In this document: one piece after another, positions 1-5,220 of the stretch | Layout: each line of letters begins with the position of its first letter | How positions within the stretch are numbered: the stretch's first letter is position 1 | Assembly (NCBI GenBank): GCA_965275915.1 | Contig: CBDHYI010000005.1 | Span: 1 to 64,000 of the forward strand | DNA length: 64,000 bases | DNA from: JBDWFY01 sp965275915 | GTDB taxonomy: Bacteria > Pseudomonadota > Alphaproteobacteria > Rhizobiales > Stappiaceae | Direction of reading: 5' to 3' | Made by a program: the position numbers and the translations under genes | Notes under the pieces: model-generated | Told to the model about the DNA's origin: nothing | The model's input: only the letters and a program-made list of their open reading frames with translations | Databases searched by the model: none

Positions 1-330
1 CGAAACACCGGCCAGATACATCTCCATCAGAGCTTCTTCGACACTGCTTTCCCGCCGCTGGTATCGCTCGATAATCGCCGTCTCGAAGGTCTGACGCCGA
101 AGCGTCGGCATCTTCAGCTTCACTTCGCCGGCCTTGGTCTGCAGAGAACGTTCATAACTGCCAGCGCGCGCGTCCTGGCGCCTTTCGCTCAGTTCGTAAC
201 GGCCTGCACCACAAAGCCGGTCAGCTTCCGCGTCAAGCATCGCATTCAACGCTTCTTCGACGGTGCCGCGCACCATCTCTCCAAGATGATCCTTGATCCG
301 CGCTTCATCAATCCGGATCACGTTGCTCAT
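1..330 (-). CDS. IS256-family (mutator-type) transposase, N-terminal part, runs off window
   Basis: Reading the minus strand from the ATG at 330-328 gives 110 uninterrupted codons to the window edge. The start MSNVIRIDEARIKDHL and the following stretches EEALNAMLDAEADRL, RYELSERRQDARAG and KMPTLRRQTFETAIIERY are typical of the N-terminal domain of IS256/Mutator transposases, which cut and paste by a DDE mechanism. The catalytic DDE residues lie further on and are outside the window, so completeness cannot be judged. The gene lies 146 bp from the oppositely oriented IS1111-type gene, and the intervening DNA (about 331-404) should hold the outer end of the IS256 element. Confidence 0.85.
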   Translation of the reverse strand, partial: MSNVIRIDEARIKDHLGEMVRGTVEEALNAMLDAEADRLCGAGRYELSERRQDARAGSYERSLQTKAGEVKLKMPTLRRQTFETAIIERYQRRESSVEEALMEMYLAGVS

Positions 331-404
331 CTCTTTTCCATCGTCCTCCTCAGACATTCTTTGCTCCCTTCAATCAACATAAAGGGAACCGTCTCAACCC
401 AAAA
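331..404. mobile_element. Probable outer end of the IS256-type element, abutting the IS1111-type element
   Basis: This is the leader of the IS256-type transposase. It contains AAGGGAACCGTCTCAACCC (about 381-399), a plausible terminal-repeat sequence of an IS256-type element. The other end lies outside the window, so the repeat cannot be confirmed. The IS1111-type element begins within a few bases of it, so that element may have inserted at or into the IS256 end. Confidence 0.4.
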
Positions 405-414
405 ATGTGATGGG

Positions 415-427
415 ATGGACCTCCGGT
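415..427 (+). repeat. Left subterminal inverted repeat of IS1111-type element
   Basis: ATGGACCTCCGGT. It is the exact reverse complement of 1718-1730 and lies 49 bp before the transposase start. Confidence 0.8.
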
Positions 428-475
428 TACCTTAGCACAAAACTGGGACCGGGATATTGGACATGGAGGTTCATT

Positions 476-1522
476 ATGGACATCAGCATTATCGGAATTG
501 ATTTGGCCAAACGCGTCTTCCAGGTGCACGCAACCGATGACCAAGGCAGCAAGCTGCTAAAGCGTCGGTTTACGCGACCACAACTGATGTCCTTTCTGGC
601 GGATATGCCGACAACCACTATAGCCATTGAGGCTTGCGGGACATCGCATTTTTGGGGTCGCTATTGTCAATCGCTTGGGCATGAGGTGCGGATTGTACCA
701 GCGCAATACGTAAAACCCTTTGTCAAGCGGCACAAGAACGATGCCACGGATGCTGAAGCCATCTGTGAGGCTGCATCTCGGCGCAACATGCGCTTCGTAC
801 CGATCAAATCGGAATTGCAGCAAAGCCTGCAAGCTGTCCATCGCATTCGGGATCGGCGCAAACGGGACCGTACCGCCCTGGCGAATGAAATTCGTGGGCT
901 GCTAGCGGAATTTGACATCGTGTTGCCCTTGTCTCTGGCTGCTCTGCGGTCTGGTCTGAGGGACCTGTGTGCCGGTCTTCCAACGAACGACATGCCTCTG
1001 CTCATGCGCAGCCTGCTTGCGGAACTCTACGATGAATTGCTGGTCATGGACGAGCACATCAACAACATCGATGAACGCATTCGGGAACTGAACCGAATGA
1101 TCCCCGAATGCCGACGATTGATGACAATACCGGGCGTCGGAGAATTGAATGCGTCTGCCTTCTTCACGGCAATCGGCGATGCTTCACAGTTCGCCAGGGG
1201 CCGAGACCTGGCGGCATGGCTGGGGCTGGTTCCCAACCAACATTCCAGCGCGGGCAAGGAACGCTTACTGGGTATCTCCAAAAGAGGCGATTCTTATCTG
1301 AGGCGGATTCTGATCCATGGAGCACGGGCGTATATTTGCCGGATTAGGCAAAGGGCAAGTCGCCCGCGAACGCTCTTTGAGGGTTGGATCGTAGACAAAC
1401 TCAAGACAAAGCACGTCAATGCCGTGGCTGTGGCTGTCGCAAACAAGCTTGCCCGGATGATCTGGGCCGTCCTTGCAAAAGGCGAGGCATTCCATAGTCC
1501 GCCGGTCCGGACCGCTGTCTGA
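476..1522 (+). CDS. IS110/IS1111-family transposase (DEDD recombinase)
   Basis: 348 aa, full length for the family. The ATG at 476 is preceded by GGAGGT at 465-470, so it is preferred over an in-frame GTG at 407. The N-terminal RuvC-like DEDD domain shows its acidic positions in IGIDLAKRVF, IEACGTSHFWG and KNDATDAEAICEAA. The C-terminal Transposase_20 domain shows MTIPGVGELNASAFFTAIG, LAAWLGLVPNQHSS, GKERLLGISKRGDSYLR and ILIHGARA, with the catalytic serine expected in the latter half. Established: this family recombines DNA through a bridge RNA that pairs with donor and target. The reading frame is intact, so the element may be active. IS1111 subgroup assignment comes from the subterminal repeats. 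Confidence 0.9.
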   Translation: MDISIIGIDLAKRVFQVHATDDQGSKLLKRRFTRPQLMSFLADMPTTTIAIEACGTSHFWGRYCQSLGHEVRIVPAQYVKPFVKRHKNDATDAEAICEAASRRNMRFVPIKSELQQSLQAVHRIRDRRKRDRTALANEIRGLLAEFDIVLPLSLAALRSGLRDLCAGLPTNDMPLLMRSLLAELYDELLVMDEHINNIDERIRELNRMIPECRRLMTIPGVGELNASAFFTAIGDASQFARGRDLAAWLGLVPNQHSSAGKERLLGISKRGDSYLRRILIHGARAYICRIRQRASRPRTLFEGWIVDKLKTKHVNAVAVAVANKLARMIWAVLAKGEAFHSPPVRTAV

Positions 1523-1717
1523 GAAAAGGCTGTCTGCTCATTGGACGAACGGCATACCGTCTGATCCCAAAGCCGTGTTTCGCAACGGCCTCAGAGGCCG
1601 ATAATGTGTTTGTTGGCAGGATCAGGAACGGCTTCCCCATATTGGCCCGAGCCAGACGGCTCACAAACAGGCCGGATACATGCTTGTCAGCCCATCAGTC
1701 CACCGAGCTTGACAACC
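1523..1717 (+). ncRNA. Candidate bridge RNA region of the IS1111-type element
   Basis: These are 195 non-coding bases between the transposase stop and the right inverted repeat. They are rich in short self-complementary segments: ACGG-CATA-CCGT (about 1550-1561), CGGCCTC-AGAGGCCG (about 1585-1600), and AGCCGTG/CAACGGCT-type arms across 1571-1690. Established: IS1111-type elements encode a structured guide RNA in the right non-coding end. Inference only: exact RNA ends and the target-binding and donor-binding loops cannot be assigned by eye. Confidence 0.45.
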
Positions 1718-1730
1718 ACCGGAGGTCCAT
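1718..1730 (-). repeat. Right subterminal inverted repeat of IS1111-type element
   Basis: ACCGGAGGTCCAT. It is a perfect reverse complement of 415-427. Confidence 0.8.
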
Positions 1731-1857
1731 ACATGCGAAAGACTCTGTACGTTATCAAGGCAACCGAACTATCAAGGTTCGGTAATCCTCAATCCCCAAA
1801 GTGCACGAAATAAAGACGAAAAGCGCCGGCTCCTTGAAGCCTCGCGAACCTTTGGGC

Positions 1858-1985
1858 TGAGCCTCTCTAGCGGATTTGTCCCGATCGCCCGGAAGATCTG
1901 CTCAAGATCCTCAGCAGCCGCCAGTTCAACGCCCTTATGCCGCTCAACAAGGCGTTCGAACGTCGTTCGCCGGATTTCGCGGTCG
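1858..1985 (-). pseudogene. Short remnant of a toxin core gene, paralogous to the large toxin at 5.0-8.0 kb
   Basis: The minus strand reads TFERLVERHKGVELAAAED then LEQIFRAIGTNPLERLSP. This matches the intact protein (TFERLVEQHEGDELAAAED, then LEQIFQAIRTKPIEELSP) encoded near 5800-5930. The nucleotide match is strongest over about 1889-1972. No start, and no continuation on either side, can be traced. The piece is therefore debris from an older copy of the toxin gene that was recombined or deleted. The rest of 1739-2158 shows no gene. A GACGGATGCCGACCT/AGGTCAGCATCCGT inverted repeat near 2038-2070 may be a terminator-like hairpin. Confidence 0.6.
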
Positions 1986-2037
1986 GATCAGCTTCAGCAG
2001 AAGGTGATGACAGTTAGATTGATCGGCGCTTTTGTGC

Positions 2038-2070
2038 GACGGATGCCGACCTGAAGGTCAGCATCCGTAT
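2038..2070. repeat. Small inverted repeat between toxin remnant and SUKH genes
   Basis: ACGGATGCCGACCT is followed after three bases by AGGTCAGCATCCGT. This gives a stem of about 14 bp with one mismatch and a very tight loop. It lies downstream of the SUKH gene at 2159 (minus strand) and could terminate its transcript, although no clear U-tract follows. Confidence 0.4.
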
Positions 2071-2158
2071 ACTAGTCATTAGCTAGTATTCACCGATTTT
2101 GATGACAAATCTGCAGGTCCTAAAATTCAAACGCTAACTGCAACTTATAATTGCATAT

Positions 2159-2620
2159 TCAATCGATCACTGTTTCAAACAGTTCGGCCAGAAACTCCTC
2201 GAAGCTGTCGGCCACCAAATGCATATTTGACATATCAGGCTGCTCATCGTCATTGGCTTCCATCTCATGGTCCCAGAAATAAATCTTGCCGGTGTCTTGT
2301 CCAGAGACGCCGATGACAATTCGGTTTCCACCAGGATCATATGCAATAGGGATAAAGTTCTTCGGCATCCTGTCCTTGTAGTTCTCACAGTCCCTTTCAA
2401 GATCGTCCCATTTAGTCACGTCAAGCCCAAGAAAAAAATCAACCATAGAACCTTGTGATTTATCTCTATAGAGAAACGAATCCGGTTCAGGTTTACCGCC
2501 ATTATAGGTCATCAAGAACGCTCGATATTGTTCCGGCAATTCTATGCCTTTGGACTTTTCAAATTTCTGAACCCGGCTATCGTCGACCGGCTGATTGCGT
2601 TGTCTAATTTGCACTTTCAT
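2159..2620 (-). CDS. SMI1/KNR4 (SUKH-1) family immunity protein
   Basis: 153 aa from the ATG at 2620-2618, which sits nine bases after an AGGAGG Shine-Dalgarno. A longer frame to 2668 exists but lacks a better signal. SUKH hallmarks are visible: KGIELPEQYRAFLMTYNGG near the N-terminus, then FIPIAYDPGGNRIVIGVSG and GKIYFWDHEMEAN, and SFEEFLAELF at the end. Established: SUKH proteins are cytoplasmic immunity proteins that neutralise diverse polymorphic toxins. It is a clear paralogue of the next gene upstream (2738-3193) and shares the motif DMSNM before the C-terminal helix. No cognate toxin tip is adjacent, so it looks like an orphan immunity gene retained after cassette turnover. Confidence 0.85.
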   Translation of the reverse strand: MKVQIRQRNQPVDDSRVQKFEKSKGIELPEQYRAFLMTYNGGKPEPDSFLYRDKSQGSMVDFFLGLDVTKWDDLERDCENYKDRMPKNFIPIAYDPGGNRIVIGVSGQDTGKIYFWDHEMEANDDEQPDMSNMHLVADSFEEFLAELFETVID

Positions 2621-2737
2621 CGATCTGACTGCCTCCTTTTCGCGATTCCGCCTGTAATTCTGTGGCATTGCAATCTACGCAAGCGCTGATAGGTTTAAGA
2701 ACTATTTCCAATTCTATATTTACTTTATGTCGTACAA

Positions 2738-3193
2738 TTATTCGCCATCATATTCGTAAAGCATCGCCAAAAAGTCTTCAAAACTATTAGCAAGAAAGTC
2801 CATGTTCGACATATCGGGTTCCTCGCCTTCGTCCGCTTCCATCTCGCGGTCCCAGAAATAGATCTTGCCTCGTTCTTCTCCGGCAGTACCAATGACGAGT
2901 TGGTTTCCAAACGGATCTCCACCAAATGCAATAAATTCCTTAGGTATCCTTTCTTGGAAGACTTCTAGTTTTGCTTCAAGAGCGTTGGTGTCTTTTGGAT
3001 CGAGTGGATAGAACATATTCACACCTGAACTGTCTTTACCATCAGGAAAGTCAAAGATTTCGGTTTTCGGTCGTCCGCCGTTATGTTTCAATAAAAACCG
3101 CCGGTAATCATCGGGCAGAGGTGCGCCGATCTTCAACTCAAACTGTCGCACCTTCTCCTCGGAAACTGGAGGTTTAGTAAAAATAAGTTCCAT
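2738..3193 (-). CDS. SMI1/KNR4 (SUKH-1) family immunity protein
   Basis: 151 aa. It shows the SUKH signature in order: IGAPLPDDYRRFLLKHNGG (about residues 22-41), FIAFGGDPFGNQLVIGTAG, GKIYFWDREMEADEGEEPD and SFEDFLAMLYE at the C-terminus. It is paralogous to the gene at 2159-2620 and is encoded 117 bp upstream on the same strand, so the two are probably co-transcribed. Like its neighbour it has no adjacent toxin C-terminus and sits between two decayed toxin-core fragments. Its acidic C-terminal half is usual for the family. Which toxin it blocks cannot be read from the sequence. Confidence 0.85.
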   Translation of the reverse strand: MELIFTKPPVSEEKVRQFELKIGAPLPDDYRRFLLKHNGGRPKTEIFDFPDGKDSSGVNMFYPLDPKDTNALEAKLEVFQERIPKEFIAFGGDPFGNQLVIGTAGEERGKIYFWDREMEADEGEEPDMSNMDFLANSFEDFLAMLYEYDGE

Positions 3194-3570
3194 TGATTAT
3201 GTCCTCATTTTTTCGTTTGCGCTTATTTTGCTTTCAGTTTTCGGGATGCCAGTAAGGCTTGAAACGGTCTTGTTGAGCTCACGAACCTGGGGACTGCGAG
3301 CCCATAAGCCTTTCAGCACTATGCATCGGGTCGGCAAGTACAAATCACTCACGGCAGCAGATCCATGGTCCAGACTCCCGTTCAAACTCGGCGCTTGACA
3401 CCACAAGAACAAAAAAGGAACATACACACTCGGGACATTATTGCAATCAAAAAGTGAAACAACTAACTACGCAATCTTAGTATGCAAACACCAACGCCCT
3501 TATCTTGAGGCATTTGTCGTTGGAAAGGTGTCAGTGCACCACACGAAATAGCGCGAAACGGACCGGTCCA
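3194..3570. other. Intergenic stretch, no supported gene
   Basis: Short open frames exist here, but none has a recognisable domain or ribosome-binding site. The stretch separates the SUKH pair from the rearranged fragments at 3571-3982 and should hold the promoter of the SUKH genes near 3200-3300. Confidence 0.4.
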
Positions 3571-3714
3571 ATGGACAACGCAATGATGGTGATCTTCCCC
3601 TATATGTATGAAGAGGTCCGGGTGTTTGACGATCCTGCGGTAGACCTTGTCCAGGAACCGTTTGTGTTCGGTATACCCGAAATGATTGACGGTGCGGTCA
3701 AAGAGATTCCGGCG
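3571..3714 (+). pseudogene. Truncated N-terminal fragment resembling DUF6717 proteins
   Basis: ATG at 3571 opens a frame reading MDNAMMVIFPYMYEEVRVFDD then LVQEPFVFGIPEMIDGAVKE. This pattern (N-terminal aromatic PY, WVFDD-like, EPFV-GIPEMID) I associate from memory with DUF6717 proteins. Recognisable similarity ends at about 3714, exactly where the minus-strand toxin-core remnant begins. The frame then runs on as low-complexity shadow sequence. I therefore read it as a truncated gene cut by the recombination that left the toxin remnant. Function of the family is unknown. Confidence 0.4.
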
Positions 3715-3918
3715 ACCCAGTGCGGGATAGGAAGCCGGTGTCCGGATCGCTGGCCAGCGCCCTCGCCGCTTCCATGTAGTCGGCCTGCGCGTTGTTCAAG
3801 GCATTCTGGGCCCGGAGATCCGCAACAGTGCTGACCGTATCGCCCAGCTTGCCGCGCCCCTGCCCCAGTGCCACCAGCCCGCGCCCGGTCGCCACCCCGA
3901 ACGTTTCGGCGGCGGCAG
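3698..3918 (-). pseudogene. N-terminal remnant of a second virion-like toxin gene
   Basis: The minus strand reads AETFGVATGRGLVALGQG, VSTVADLRAQNALNNAQADY and ALASDPDTGFLSRTGS. It is closely parallel to residues about 24-95 of the large toxin (ATPEAFGAATGRGLVALGQG, ITVADLRAQNALKTAQADY, ALISDPDTGFLSRTGS). Upstream homology stops at the 28-bp-arm palindrome (3919-3982), and downstream homology stops at the DUF6717-like fragment. An ORF start at 3961 exists only because the palindrome happens to be open. This is a truncated copy of the same toxin family's delivery domain. Confidence 0.75.
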
Positions 3919-3982
3919 CTAGAGCGGGATGATTTTGGTTTGAATCGTTTTTGAGATTCAAACCAAAATCATCCCGCTCTAG
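3919..3982. repeat. Long perfect palindrome (28-bp arms, 8-nt loop)
   Basis: Positions 3919-3946 and 3955-3982 are exact reverse complements. Each arm begins CTAGAGCGGGATGATTTTGG, and the loop is GTTTTTGA. It has the look of a dispersed palindromic repeat of alphaproteobacterial genomes and sits exactly at the broken end of the toxin-core remnant. Only one copy is present in this window. RNA from it would form a very stable hairpin, so it can also act as a bidirectional terminator downstream of the immunity gene at 4049. Confidence 0.8.
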
Positions 3983-4048
3983 TCGTTGTTGGACCGCTGT
4001 TAAGATGAAGGATAGAGGGTACGCACTGCTGCGCGAAATCCGACCTCA

Positions 4049-4483
4049 TCAAGCGCCTTTGTAGGCCTTTAAGGATTGACCTGCATACTTGTGAGGATCT
4101 TGAGTTGACATAAGCGCCTCGTATGCCGCTTCGCTCCATTCTACGCCGACTTGAGCATATTCATTGAGCACCATTGCAGCGACCATACGAGCCAGTCTGA
4201 ACTTTCTTTCAGATAATTCTCTGTTTCCGGCATCTTCAGCAGCCATGTATTGGGTATCCAAATCATCGCGGATACTTTCCAGATGCTCCCCGGTCGGTAT
4301 TCGGTGTTCCATCAACCCATCCATACCGCTCATGCGGACCAACTCACTTCTCATGCTCTCATCCAGTGCATCGAAGCAGGTCCAAAAAGTCTGTTCAAAT
4401 AATACCTGCAGATCTATCTTTCCAGTTTTCTGCTCTTCAAAGAAATACTGGGCAAGATCACTGCTAACTGTTTTCAAACGCAT
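4049..4483 (-). CDS. Putative immunity protein for the deaminase toxin, unknown family
   Basis: 144 aa, starting 8 bp after the toxin stop on the same strand with TAGGAAAG as ribosome-binding site. The sequence is acidic and mostly helical by eye (DLAQYFFEEQKTGKIDLQVL, WTCFDALDESMRSELVRMSG, RKFRLARMVAAMVLNEYAQ). It has no signal peptide and no membrane segment. I do not recognise the family. The assignment rests on position: polymorphic toxin genes are nearly always followed at once by their immunity gene, and small, soluble, acidic and helical fits a cytoplasmic inhibitor. The 66 bp between its stop and the palindrome at 3982 shows nothing. Confidence 0.6.
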   Translation of the reverse strand: MRLKTVSSDLAQYFFEEQKTGKIDLQVLFEQTFWTCFDALDESMRSELVRMSGMDGLMEHRIPTGEHLESIRDDLDTQYMAAEDAGNRELSERKFRLARMVAAMVLNEYAQVGVEWSEAAYEALMSTQDPHKYAGQSLKAYKGA

Positions 4484-4491
4484 CGGCTTTC

Positions 4492-5220
4492 CTATTTAAG
4501 GGGCGTGGAAATATTAGTTCCTTCCGGAATTATTCGTTGACATTCAGTGCAGACTGGTCGGGTTGCACCAATGTCTATGATTTCTAGGTCGTTTTCCTTC
4601 GCATAACGAACAATGTCGGCCTCTGCATGGCTACCTCCCGGGCCAACCGCCAGGATCTCCAACTCGTCATTCAATAAAACCCCTGGTCTGAGATAGCCAT
4701 TTGGCTCAGAAGTTCCAACGAGAACTTTTCTATTACCAGCCGCATCATCAACTATTGCAACTCCCATCGTGATGCGACTGCGAGAATTTTCCGGGATTTG
4801 AGATAATAATTCGGCTGCACGACTGATAATAACTTCAGAAGGATTTTTATATATTCTTTCTTCTAAAGGTGCACGTTCCTCTTCGCCCCTTCTTTGCTGC
4901 TCAAGTTCGGTTTCATTCCGACCCAGTTCGTCCTCTTTTGTCTTTTTGCCCGCTCCATGATCAAAATTTACATTTTCAGGCAGGTCCGTTGTCGGCGTTT
5001 TCTTGAAAGCGTTCTTTAGACCCTTAAAGACTTTGGCTACGGCGTCACCACCAATCGGAACCAATCCGAGCGTCGCGAGGCCGACGTCCACACCATCTTC
5101 AGCCTCAACAAACGCCTTGATGTCGCCGATGATCGGAAGAAAATCGACGAAGAAACCGAGGAGTCCCCAGTTGATGGGTTTTTCGAGCGGTTCAAGACCG
5201 TAGTGGCGCTGGCTTCCGGG
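4492..5220 (-). CDS. C-terminal part of polymorphic toxin: pretoxin segment plus nucleic-acid deaminase-like tip
   Basis: A GTG at 5091 gives 199 aa, but the frame is open upstream past 5220 and carries conserved toxin sequence: YGLEPLEKPINWGLLGFF, DFLPIIGDIKAFVEAEDG, VDVGLATLGLVPIGGDAV. This hydrophobic FLPIIGD...LGLVPIGGD pattern is the pretoxin module placed before toxin tips. The tip has the zinc-deaminase signature GGSHAEADIVRYAKEN, then IGATRPVCTECQRIIP: HAE supplies the zinc His and catalytic Glu, and PxCxxC the two Cys. This suggests a BURPS668_1122/DddA-like toxin deaminase acting on nucleic-acid cytosine or adenine. It is one base out of frame with the 5037-7970 reading, so the protein is made whole only by frameshifting or if the base call is wrong. 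The neighbour at 4049 is the likely immunity gene. Confidence 0.7.
   Translation of the reverse strand, partial: PGSQRHYGLEPLEKPINWGLLGFFVDFLPIIGDIKAFVEAEDGVDVGLATLGLVPIGGDAVAKVFKGLKNAFKKTPTTDLPENVNFDHGAGKKTKEDELGRNETELEQQRRGEEERAPLEERIYKNPSEVIISRAAELLSQIPENSRSRITMGVAIVDDAAGNRKVLVGTSEPNGYLRPGVLLNDELEILAVGPGGSHAEADIVRYAKENDLEIIDIGATRPVCTECQRIIPEGTNISTPLK

Larger units (their letters stand above)
405..1738 (+). mobile_element. IS110 family, IS1111-group insertion sequence with subterminal inverted repeats
   Basis: A 13-bp perfect inverted repeat brackets the transposase gene: ATGGACCTCCGGT at 415-427 and its reverse complement at 1718-1730. Subterminal inverted repeats are the hallmark of the IS1111 branch of the IS110 family; classical IS110 members lack them. 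True element ends in this group lie a few bases outside the repeats, so the boundaries given are approximate. The non-coding right arm (1523-1717) is much longer than the left leader, as expected for IS1111-type elements, which carry their guide (bridge) RNA on the right. Confidence 0.75.

Noticed and set aside
3197..3427. 76-codon minus-strand frame upstream of the SUKH pair
   Set aside because: No domain, and it occupies the expected promoter region.
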